From the NCBI RefSeq assembly GCF_000315625.1, contig NW_005434637.1, positions 220,554 to 284,553 on the forward strand: a stretch of DNA of 64,000 nt, written 5' to 3'. The position numbers were made by a program, and so were the translations under genes. Shown one piece after another: positions 31,878-41,823 of the stretch (the first letter of the stretch is position 1; every line of letters begins with the position of its first letter). This DNA comes from Guillardia theta CCMP2712 (Eukaryota; Cryptophyceae; Pyrenomonadales; Geminigeraceae). The notes beneath the pieces are model-generated. The model worked only from the letters and a program-made list of their open reading frames with translations, was not told where the DNA came from and made no database searches.

Positions 31878-34360
31878 ATGGAGAGAGTAGTGGATGCTCG
31901 AACAGACGCTGCTTCCGAGCTGGTGAACGAGAACGATACGTTGCTGCAAGGAGAGCTAGAGAAGCGAGGAGGGAGTGGACATTCATTCAAGTTCAGGTGG
32001 GTAAAAGCCACAAGAAAAGAAATCTCTTACTCAGTCACTCCGAAGACACCAGCGATTACCTCGATACGATATGAAGAGATAACATGGTTAGCTGATGGGT
32101 TGAACCATTCTCGAGGGGCAGACAATGATTTGATCGTGATGCCGGCAAGGCCTCCAAAGGCAGATGATGAATCTGGTATACCAAAGTGCTCAGTTCAAGT
32201 TGTCTGGAAGAAAAAGCCTGACGAAGAGATCGACAAGAAAAGCCTGGATCTGCAGCATCTTGACTTTGCTCTGGGGACATCGAAGAATGGTTTCTTTCGG
32301 GGAAGAATCTTCGTGTTCAGAACTAAGAATGTTGACGAGCTTGAGATGTGGGTTGAAGGAATACAACGATTGTTGAGGTATCACCAGGACACAGAGATCG
32401 TGAACCTGAGCAGATTTGAAATGATTCGAAAGACTGTGAGATGGTTCTACGTGGGAGACAGATGTCAGTTCGTTCTGGCAGCAGTGATAGTCAGCAACTT
32501 CATCTGCAATATCTTTGAGGCACAGATGCACTCTGCTTCCGGCACAGACGAAGTGTTTGCCATTTTGGATGTGCTCTTCACGATTTTTTTCACGATTGAG
32601 GTTTATTGATGTTTTGTTGCATGTTATGTGTAACTGACCGTTTTCTTCAGTTACTCATAAATATGTTTTCAACTTTCTTCTGGGAATTTATCTCATCACG
32701 ATGGAATTGGTTTGACATGTGTGTTGTTCTGATCTCTCTGATCAGCGTGTTCATAAACAATCTTCCTGGTGCAAACGTGCTGCGACTGCTCCGTTGCTTT
32801 CGTGTCTTTCGACTTTTCAATCGAATCAAGAGCTTGAAAATGGTTCTCTTAGCACTGACTGCTTCTATTCCCCCTATGGTGAATGCTTTTGCGCTGGTCT
32901 GTCTTGTCATTGCTATTTATTCCATCGTTGCTGTTCAGTTTTTTAAACAGCAACAGCCCGAATTGTTTGGTGATTTCTTTACAAGTATGTTCACCATGTT
33001 TCAAGTGATGACTCTAGACAACTGGTCTGATATTGTAAGAGCTCTTTGGCTGCAGACCAATCAAGAATTCGGTGTAGCATGCTTCTTTTGCTCCTTTCAG
33101 TTGATTGCAACCATGGTTTTGTTGAACGTTGTCATTGCTGTGCTTCTTGACAACTTTTCGGATGCTTCTAGGGAAGAAGCAATTCAAGAACAAAGTCAGT
33201 TTTCTTTCAATGCAGATTACACTCTAGCAAGAATGGTGAATTCTATCAGCAATGCTCGCGACAGCTACGAGCTTGAGGTTCAGATTGACTCCTTGTTCGA
33301 CAAGCTCTTGCAACTCAATCGTGATAGGATAATGCAGACTTTGACTTCGACTCCTTCAGAACTCAAGAGATTGGGTTACTTTTTCAATCGCTGGAGATGC
33401 AGAGGCATAGAAAGGGTTCAGAAGAACAAATTGTCTTTCATGCAGTTTAGAAATGGATTCAAGATGATGAGGTTCATTCCCCCAATCATTATCACTCAAG
33501 ACTTTTGGAAGAAAAACGTTCAGAGTGCTGGCTTGTGCGATCGGCAAGGTCTGCTCCCCAGAAGCTCATTTCATACACTTTTGAAATGTATGCTCCGACA
33601 GCATGACAGTAGCCTGATCAACTTTGCGATGGAGATGAACTTTCAAACTGAAAAGGATCATGCTGCACGTGTCATTTCTGCTGTTCTCGCTGTTATTTGC
33701 GATGATCCAGCAAAGGGCATTCATTTGCATCGCGCGGCTTCCGAAAACTGGACTGAAATACACAATATGCTTGATAGTCCGACGGAGACAAAATTGATGG
33801 AGACTTTATCAGCCAAACTGAATTCCATGCATGAGCGGTTGGATAAGATAGAAACGGAGCTGAGGGAGAATACCCCTCGGAAAATGCACGCGGCAATTAA
33901 AGAGTCGATTGGTAATGGGCACACGAAGCTCAAGGCTAACGGAACTCACAACCTTGTCTCCTCCAACGGGGTGCATCTGTCACGTAGGCGGGGATCTCAA
34001 GCGACCACCGGAGTATCCCAAAAGGTCGATCGCAAGGTCAATCATAAATCGTCAGACCTGACAGAGATCAATCGTCAACTTCAACAGTCAGACCTGACAG
34101 AGATCAATCGTCAACATCAACAGTCAGACCTGACAGAGATCAATGATCAGCGTTCATCTGTTCCCGAAGAGATAAAGCAAGAGAATGAAGTCAAACGAGT
34201 CATCGAAACCTCCCAGGTCAGCTTGGAGACACAGGATGTGCATATGAACATATCGGCGCACCCCATGCTCGACACCCCCAAGGGCCCTGTGAATCAATTC
34301 ATTGATGGTCTAGTGGAAGGAATTCTCAGTATCGGCAAGTCAGTGAGAAGTTCTGCATAG
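31878..34360 (+). CDS. PH domain fused to a single-domain voltage-gated cation channel
   Basis: Two exons (31878-32600, 32651-34360; intron 50 bases) code 810 residues. Residues 22-175 read as a PH domain with an insertion: LLQGELEKRGG ... FKFRWVKATRKEISY ... GRIFVFRTKNVDELEMWVE with the final helix Trp. Residues 195-430 form a six-helix channel: S1 FVLAAVIVSNFICNIF, S2 LDVLFTIFFTIE, S3 WFDMCVVLISLISVFI, S4 LRLLRCFRVFRLFNRIKSLK (Arg/Lys every third residue), S5 ALVCLVIAIYSIVAVQFF, pore TLDNWSD and S6 LIATMVLLNVVIAVLLDNF. One repeat only, so it must assemble as a tetramer, like bacterial NaChBac/EukCat channels. The cytosolic tail has 3 near-identical 12-residue repeats. PH domains bind phosphoinositides or proteins, suggesting lipid-tuned gating (inference). 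Confidence 0.9.
34052..34152 (+). repeat. 36-base tandem repeat in the channel C-terminus
   Basis: Units at 34,052-34,087, 34,088-34,123 and 34,124-34,152 (partial) code SDLTEINRQxQQ. In frame, so copy-number change would not break the gene. Confidence 0.95.
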
Positions 34361-34449
34361 AGTGAATTTTCGCAACTCAGTATCGATAAGTCAGTGAGAT
34401 GTTAGGTGTAGATTGAAAGTTTGTAAAGAGTATTTACGACAAGGAAAGT

Positions 34450-35906
34450 TCATCCGAGTCCGTCCAGGTCATTGCTATCCTCCTCATACGATTTGAAGAC
34501 CCCTCTCATAATCGGGTGTCCACCCATGGATTCCTGTTGCGGTACAGCTCACTGGGCAGGTCTCAATGTCAACCAACACGCACCTTCTTTTCATTCTCTA
34601 TCTTGATCTGCGCCTGTTTCGAACGACACATGTTAGAACAGGTAAGATGTTCCAAGGGCCCTTACGTTGACCCGCCACAGTTCTCGCCTTAGGGTATTGT
34701 CCGAAGGATGCTTCGCTAAGGATCGTTTGAGTATAGCTGTGGCTTTCTCGTACTGACCCTGATTGCCGTCGGTCAGTTGCCGATCTCCGTAGGCTAATCC
34801 ACCAACCTCTTTTCTCAAAGTTCTGCTGAAATACGCTACGGCGTTCAGATTTTCTGGATCGATGCGCAGCGCCTAATCAAGTATGCAGCCACTCAACGAA
34901 CTTCTGTCCATCACCATGGGACTGAATTGACAGACCTTTCTATAAATCTCCTTAGCAAGCGCATAGTTTTCAGCCCAATCCTTCAGATTCCAATCAGACC
35001 TTCGAATGTAACACCTCCCTTCACCTCCATCAGAGCCCCGAAGTTGAGCAGCACATGCGCGTTGTTTGGCTCCAACGTCAAGGCGGTTGTCAGGAGCTTG
35101 GCAGCTGCCGCACCTGCCGCCTTCTCTCTGTCTTCCTCCCTGCTGCAGTCTCCTCCGCTTCCAAAGTGCTGCACTTCCATAGAAATCCTGCATAGTTGCA
35201 CATATTCGGCACATTCTGTGGGTCTGGAAAGCGCTCACGATCGCAATCGACATAGAACATCGAAATGACCTAGTGCAAGGGCCATGTTGTAGAGCCTGCT
35301 TGCTTCCTTCAGATGACACGTCAGGTCATGGACTGGCATCATGATGAAATTACCGTTCTGTTCACATTTTCGATCAGAGACGCTAGGTTGTTTATGGTGG
35401 TGGGATTCTTCGGATTTATCTCAATTGACCGTCTTTGTTTCAATCACGTGTTAATGACTTAATCAATTCTTCTTCATCATCGATTCCGACCTGTACATAG
35501 CCTCTGCAATCTGTGCGTTGTTGAGCAAAGTCTCTGCATACAGACCGTAGGTTGCTATCAATTCAGGGGAGTCTGGAGAGTTGGCGAGAGCGTCGTCAAG
35601 AATGCGCAGCACTTCCGTCTTGTTCTTCTTGACTTGCAGAGAAGCCTGAGTCAGGGCGATCACACTTGCCGGGTCTGCTGGATTCATCTGCACGGCTCTT
35701 TCAAACGCTGTTAACGCTGGTTGAGCGCCATGGTCAGGTCAGGAGAGAAACAATGTCGTGCTCGGACCTTCGACATGCATCCCCTTGCGTTTCAGTTGCA
35801 TTCCCTTCTCTCTCATGAAGGCGCTCTGTTCAACCCGAACAGAGCCGCCACGCTGTGCGCTGAGCAACAGAAACAATGTCGCGAAAATTGAAAACCTGTT
35901 CGCCAT
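34450..35906 (-). CDS. TPR protein with signal peptide, 11 exons
   Basis: Exons 35906-35768, 35716-35491, 35432-35354, 35306-35270, 35223-35175, 35142-35013, 34980-34936, 34872-34807, 34758-34666, 34613-34584 and 34533-34450 give 325 residues with every phase matching. The start codes a signal sequence (MANRFSIFATLFLLLSAQRG). TPR-like helices follow in series, including ALTAFERAVQMNPADPASVI, RRSIEINPKNPTTINNLASL, NYAGFLW, LLTTALTLEPNNAHVLLNFG, LAKEIYRKALRIDPENLNAV and YEKATAILKRSLAKHPSDNT. The family resembles secreted or organelle-targeted TPR proteins of plants and algae; the partner is unknown. Two introns (35,143-35,174 and 34,981-35,012) are only 32 bases long. It diverges from the LCMT-like gene across 211 bases. 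Confidence 0.88.
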
Positions 35907-36117
35907 GCAACGAGGCTCGTGCTGCGTGTCCTCTTCTTGTCTCTGCTCGTCCCTACTTATGCCTCTGTCTCCTGCTCTCCTCTTCCTTCGTCTAGCCATG
36001 CTTCTCCCCCCTCCTCCTCCTCTCCTCGACTTGTCAGTCCTTCCCCTCCGTTGTCCTACGAGCCAACGAGCAGACTCAACGGGTTCTGAGGCAGCCTTAT
36101 TAAAAAACTGTCGGGAG
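35907..36117. promoter_or_regulatory. Short bidirectional promoter region
   Basis: Only 211 bases separate the start codons of the divergent TPR and methyltransferase genes. C/T-rich on the plus strand; no named element identified. Confidence 0.5.
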
Positions 36118-37351
36118 ATGGCGAGGAGGGCGGTGGTAGGCTGTCTCCTGGCGCTGGTATGCTTGAGGGGGAGCGAAGGGCAGCTCAAGGGCAGTATGCA
36201 GCATGCTTGTTTCGCAGCTTTATCACAGTCTCTTCCCCGTCCTCCTCGCCATGCTGCAATGGGGGTCGACGTGACCAGGCCTCCCCGGCGAGCTCAAGGG
36301 ATTGTTGCTACAGGGAGGTCAGCAAGGACGGACGTGAGGATGCTGTCGACCTGGTTTGACGTGCGGGGAGTGAAGTCTTCGGATTCTTCAAGGCTCTTCG
36401 CCATCGCCCAGGAGCTGCAGGTGAAGCCTCCGCTCCTCGCTCCCAAGTGGGTGTGGAAGATGGCGTGGGAGACGTTCCGCGTCATGCTCAAGGCGCTGCA
36501 TGCGTTTGACCCGCTGTCAGCATGGGACAATCACTTCAATCTCTCTGTGCTATGGTGGAAGGCGATCGCAGGCAACACTCGAGGGTCCAAGGTCGCTGAC
36601 GGCGGCATAGCATACGACATGCTCCCTGCACTCACGCGGTGGATCGTTGGATGGCCGTTGTGTCTCCTCTTTCCTCGGCTGCACCATCAGAATGTAGCGA
36701 TGAGAACCTCGTTCTTGAGCAGGGAGTGCGACCTTGTCATCCGCGAGAACATGGAGAAGAAGCTGAGCACGAGGATGGTAGTTGTAGGTGCGGGTTTTGA
36801 CACCCGCGGGTTTAGCACGCGGGGGATAGAGCGAGTGATCGAGATCGATCTACCAGCTGTTGCCTCGTTGAAGCAGAGGATGCTACACGAGCGTCTCTTC
36901 AAGAGACGACCCTCCCTGCGGCAGGTTCACTACACCTCCATCGGGGTAGACCTGAATCAAGTGGAAAAGTTCGAACGACTTCTTGAGGAAGCGATGGCGA
37001 GCGAGTCAGGGGCGACAAACTGCCACACCATCTTCGTCTTCGAGGCTGTCTTGGCGTATCTCGACGAGGGTGTGGCAGAGAGACTGCTGGGGGCGTGCAG
37101 GAGGGTGGGGTCGAAGCACAGCGACTCGATCTCCCTCTGCTTGGCTGATAGGCTGCCTCTCTCACGGTAAGGCTCCTCCTCCGAGCTGTAAAACTTTCTG
37201 ATCCGGGTGCTGCTGCTCCAGGGGTGAAGACAGAGAAGCGGCCGCGAGTCTGCTGGCGGGGTTGGGGTTTGAACTGGGAGCATGGATGCCGAAACCTGGG
37301 ATAGCGCGACACATGGCGTCAGCGCGGGGCAGAGGAGGGGGCGAGGAGTAG
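36118..37351 (+). CDS. LCMT/PPM-type carboxyl or O-methyltransferase-like protein
   Basis: Exons 36118-37166 and 37222-37351 (intron 55 bases) code 392 residues. The family's SAM site is plain: MVVVGAGFDTRGFS, then VIEIDLPAVASLKQRML (acidic loop), and HTIFVFEAVLAYLDEG, corresponding to the V-x-G-A-G-x-D-T-R...E-x-D-x-P...E-x-x-x-x-Y-L pattern of the leucine carboxyl methyltransferase superfamily. The C-terminus SLLAGLGFELGAWMPKPG fits the family end. The start chosen (MARRAVVGCLLALVCLRGSE) gives a hydrophobic leader, suggesting organelle or secretory targeting; the frame is open further upstream. The substrate is unknown. Confidence 0.85.
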
Positions 37352-37453
37352 GAGGGGCAGCATGGTAGGTGACACGTAAGAATAAGACTGACTGCTTTCA
37401 TTCGTCGACCTGCTTTCAGTCACAAGGGGGCGATTGCTTCCCAGTGGAGAGAG

Positions 37454-40400
37454 TCAGGAGATCCCAAAGTTGTCCATCCCTTCCACCACAACCCGTTGGA
37501 AGGCTTGAATCAAGTCATCCCGAGTTTGATACTCGGGTAGTACAATCTCTGCAAAGCAAGCTGAAGAAAAGGGTGAGAAGGCATTCGAACATCTCTCTCA
37601 CATTACTGTGCGCGGTTGGCAGCCTCGGAAGTGGCAGCTCTGTCTTGCAGATCCGAAACTTGTTGGGCATGCGACGGAAACCTCCGGCAGGGGGGCGAGA
37701 CAGCGCGCAGGAGAATTCTTGAGCAGTTCTTGTCAGTCCGATCCACAACAGCAGCATCGTCTCACTGAGGACACAACATCTGAACTCGTTGCTCGCCTGC
37801 TCCAACATCTCGAAGAACCACTTGACGACGTTGTCACTTGCCTTCCAGCCTACCAACTCTGTGTGCTTTCTCCAATCATCCACATCAACCTCGCACGTTC
37901 CACTGATGATCTGCAGACAAGGTCATCGGAACGTGAATCTCTGCTGCAATGACATCACCGTAGACAAGTCTTCTACAGTGATGGCTTCATACACGTTTGA
38001 GGGGATGCAGGAGTTGAAACCTTCGCGCATGGCGCGGAGCTGCTGCCGAACAGCTCTTGTTGTCCTGCAACTGACCACAAGCGACACAAACTCGTTCTTG
38101 TTCGTTTCGTTCACATACATCGCCTGACCTGCGGTCAGTGTGAGTGGGTAGAGCAGGTCATGGCACAGCAGGGAAGCTGCCGCTGTACCTCCTGGTTTCA
38201 ACGGGATCTCATGGACCTTGCCATTGCTTTCCATGCAGTGCTCAAAGGTCAAGTTGAGATCTTTCACAGGGTTGTTCACGATCCACTTGAGGTTGCTGTG
38301 AACTTCCTTGTCGACCTCCTTCAAGTCCTCTAGCTCCACCGACTCCCCGAGAAAGAACTTGAAGATGCTGCGCTACTTGTCAAAATGAGCTCTCCCACCC
38401 CACCTGCCGTCTACCTCCTGGTCAGCGTGAAACCGACGGCCACGTCATAGAGGGCAGCGAACGCCTGAGAGCAAGTCAGCTGGACGCCTGCTGGGCTCTC
38501 CTTACCAAGAATTGACCGCAGAATCGAAACACTCGAAGGTGATCGCCGAGGTGATAGATCCTGTTGCTGCTGGGGTCGATCTCAAGGCAGCAGCCGCTGG
38601 GAGTGACCCGGAAGAAACCAGCCGAGGGGTCAAAGAGCTGAGAAGACACTACCTGGAACCACCTGGTCGGGGAGGAGGCTCAGAGCAGCAAGGCAAGAGG
38701 AGGGGCTAGGTTGCTCACTCTCTGGTGACTCCATGACCTGACGCTGGTTCTCCCTCAAACCTCACGTTCAGTCCTGCGACCTGCATGAGGACCTGACAAG
38801 TAAGAGCCCAGTACTCACTGACTCTCGGGAGGCTGCTCTGATGCCTGAAGGCCAGCATGCTATCCCTCAGGGCCTGACTCCTCCTGCAGATGATCCGAAG
38901 CCCTGGGAGAGTCTCGGACGACATGCCCCACTCTATGCCCTCCCCTTGGTTCCCCAGCTCGGTGAGGGCGAAGTTTGCGGCCCGGTGCCTGCGAGAAGAG
39001 AAGGTGAGGAGAAGGAGGCAGAAGAAGAGTGGGCGACCTGAAGATAGCAACTCGAGTCTCGAAGCTTGTAATTAGAAGCTTCTGGTACTCCTGCAAGCTT
39101 GCGATGCTGTTGGAGCTCATGTCCGAGTGCAGGACGAAGTTCAAGGGCCCGTTGGGGTCGCAGAGCCCTGGGTTGAACTCGATGTATCTGTTGATGATGT
39201 CCTTATGCCACAAGATCACGCTCATGAAGTCGAGCGGGCAGAAGGTTTGGAGGAGGCGCTTTGTGAGGCAGGGCATGCCTGTTGTGTCGAAGGAGGAGGA
39301 GGAAATGTTCGCGATCCGACAGCAGTCGATCAGGTAGGGAGCTCGGAGAAAATGTTTCGATCTGATCATCCTGCGGTTGCCTGTCAACATGTCAGCGACT
39401 ACGAGGTTGTCAAAGTCCATCGCACCGGGCTCGTCGATCAGCGACTCTTCTGTTCGCAGCAGTTTGTTCAAGGCAACCAAGTAGGAAGACCTGTAGACGC
39501 AACCAACATGAGGCAGACCTCCAAGTTGTAACGCTACTGACAAGGTGTTGAGGAATTCGCTTCTCTGAGAGTCAGACAGCTGACAAGACAGCTTGTTCAT
39601 CCTCCACGATCGCATCATTTGCATCTGCGTCAGGTGATGGTACAAGATACTCTCGTCGAAAGCCTCGTGAATTCTCCCAGTCGCTTCCAGACTGGCGAGC
39701 GACGCTACCATCTTCATGTACTTCAGACCCGCGTCGAGCAGCGACTGTGCCCCTTCAGCCTCGCACACTCGTTAACATGTTTTTACCTGCGACATGCGCT
39801 GGATCGCGCTAGAGAGCATGCTTGTGTTCTTCTCGCACTGCATGCAGAGGGTGCGCAAGACGCATCGCTGGCAGGCGCGTCAAGGAGTCGTCGGATTCTC
39901 AGCTCATCACTCACAATCTCCTCTTGCCTGCAGCCGTAGTTGTCGAGGTCCACCAGCTGCTCCAGGAGGCATGTGATGGTTCCAGGAGCAAAGTCTCTCA
40001 GGTTGCAGTGGAAGGTGAAGGAGGAGGAGGAGGAGGAGGAGGACTGTTCAGCGCAAGCGTTCTCGTCGTTGTCATCCTTGCACTCCTTGCTCGATCCTGA
40101 CGACCTTCGCATGACCTCAGAGTACGTGTGCTTGCTGTCATCCAAGAGCCGGGGGTAGCACTTTGACAAGATCTTGTGTATCATCTTCAGCACCTGCGGC
40201 AAACCTGTCACCAACTGTCGGCATAGCAGAGGTGTTTCCTTTGCGCAGATCTCGTGATGTCCCTCGGTCATGAAGACCCGCTGAGCTGCTAGCATTCTTC
40301 GGATGAAGTCATCGATCGCGTTCACTTCATGTGCGAATCTCGTGTAGAAAGGTTTCAGCTGTACTTCATCAGACGTGAGCGTCTTCAGTATCAGCAGGAT

Positions 40401-41179
40401 CTTGCTGTGATGGCCTGCTGTCTCGGTCTTGGGCATGAAGACAGTTGTGATTTCGTTCTCAAGGATTAACATCAGGTTGCTGCCTCCCTCCGACGTGCGG
40501 CACAAGAAAGACAGGAGCTGCTGGGCATGTTCCTTCACGTCTGATCGTAGCTTGTAGTTGGTCGTGATGTTGACAAGCGTCTCCACTGCTCCGAGATGGA
40601 CAAGTTTCGACCTCATGCTGATGGCTGGGACGATGGTAGAGGAGCTCTTGTGATTCATGATGACCTTTCTCGCCTCTTCTACTCCTACCTCGATGCAATC
40701 TGCACTTTTGGAGTTCATCAGAAGTATTATCGGTAGCCCATCGCACTCTATCTTCGCTGCCCCTGCGTGACTTGTGAGTCTTGCCTATCACTCCTCCTCC
40801 TCCTTCTCCTTCTCCTTCTCCTTCTCCTTCTCCTTCTCCTTCTCCTTCTCCTCCTCCTCCTCCTCCTCCTCCTCCTCCTCCTCCTCCTCCTTCCTCACCT
40901 GGCGCTCTCGCCTGCACCATCTTGCTCAACGACTTGCAGAGCCTCTCGTACTCATCACTTCCGGGAAGATGTTTGGTCATCTCGTCCATGATCTTCACGC
41001 AGACCGTCACGCTTGTCAAGAGTCAGTCAGTCAGTCACCTCAAGGGCAGTCGGCGAAGTCGCTCCTTCCTGCCTCCGCCGCTCCAGCGCCGCCGACATGC
41101 CCAGGTCGTCGATCGTCAGCCCAGCCGACGAGTCAATACGAAATCGAACAAGAGTCAACTTGACCGCTTTCGAAAGCAT
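37454..41179 (-). CDS. HECT-type E3 ubiquitin ligase with N-terminal armadillo-like repeats
   Basis: A multi-exon gene. C-terminal HECT landmarks in order: LNVRFEGEPASGHGVTRE, QLFDPSAGFFRVTP, LEDLKEVDKEVHSNLKWI, YVNETNKNEFVSLV, WRKHTELVGWKASDN, SRPPAGGFRRM and, after an intron, HTCFAEIVLPEYQTRDDL. The catalytic Cys codon is at 37,558-37,556 and the stop at 37,456-37,454. The N-terminal half (40,900-38,900) is helical, ARM-like, with DGLPIILLMNSKSADCIE and LVHLGAVETLVNITTNY. HECT ligases take ubiquitin from an E2 onto this Cys and pass it to substrates. Not every internal exon limit was fixed, and the start (ATG at 41,179) is tentative. A Ser/Glu low-complexity insertion lies near 40,030. Confidence 0.85.
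40795..40893. repeat. (CTTCTC)n/(CTC)n microsatellite in a HECT-gene intron
   Basis: A hexanucleotide CTTCTC run grading into CTC. It falls within an intron beginning G|GTGAGGAAGG on the minus strand and ending GCGAAGATAG, so the Glu/Gly-rich frame across it is probably not translated. Confidence 0.85.
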
Positions 41180-41290
41180 GGAGGGTGACAGATCGGTCCA
41201 GGGCGAGGGCACGATATCAGTGAGCCCTCGTCGACATCCGTGCCGTCGAACGGGGGCTGTCAGTCGGGACAGAGTTTGACTAGGCGGCAC

Positions 41291-41393
41291 CAACGGCGTT
41301 TCATTCATCTCGCAACAACAGGGAGGAGTAGGACGAAAGGTCGCTGACGGCGTTTCATTCATCTCGCAACAACAGGGAGGAGTAGGACGAAAG
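41291..41393. repeat. Tandem duplication of a 51-base unit
   Basis: The segment beginning CGGCGTTTCATTCATCTCGC occurs twice in direct succession (first copy ends at about 41,341). It lies at the presumed 5' end of the HECT gene. Confidence 0.9.
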
Positions 41394-41499
41394 GTCCTTT
41401 CTTTGCTATGACTACAGGGAGACTCGCTCACGCGTGAATTCTATCGAAGGGAATCGGTACCTCGTGCATGCCATGTCCTGCATCCAACAAGTCACAACT

Positions 41500-41505
41500 C
41501 CTCCT

Positions 41506-41553
<48 letters not shown>

Positions 41554-41640
41554 CCTGCTCCTGCTCCTGCTCCTGCTCCTCCTGCTCCTCTTTTCACTCT
41601 TCCTCTCCTCCTCTCCTCTCCTGCTCCTGCTCCTCTCCCT
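41500..41640. repeat. (CTCCTG)n hexanucleotide microsatellite
   Basis: CTCCTG units with CTC interruptions, between the HECT gene and the Cys-rich gene. Frames through it (polyL, poly-Pro-Ala, Arg-Ser) are not supported. Confidence 0.9.
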
Positions 41641-41823
41641 CCTCCATGGAGAACGACCTGAAGTTTCCATGTCGTCGTGATCGTTCACACGCGGTGCAGG
41701 CAAGCCAGAGATCGGGAGGCGGGCGTGCGAGTTCAACCCGCTTCCGTTGGGCAGCCCCCCCTCTTCAGCCGTCACGTTCTACCAGCCACGTCATCATCCG
41801 ACAGCGCAAGGACCTTCGCTCAC

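Noticed and set aside
40459-41019. Glu/Gly-rich extension of the ligase N-terminus
   Set aside because: A strong donor (GTGAGG) precedes the repeat, and a later acceptor restores ARM-like sequence, so the repeat is intronic.
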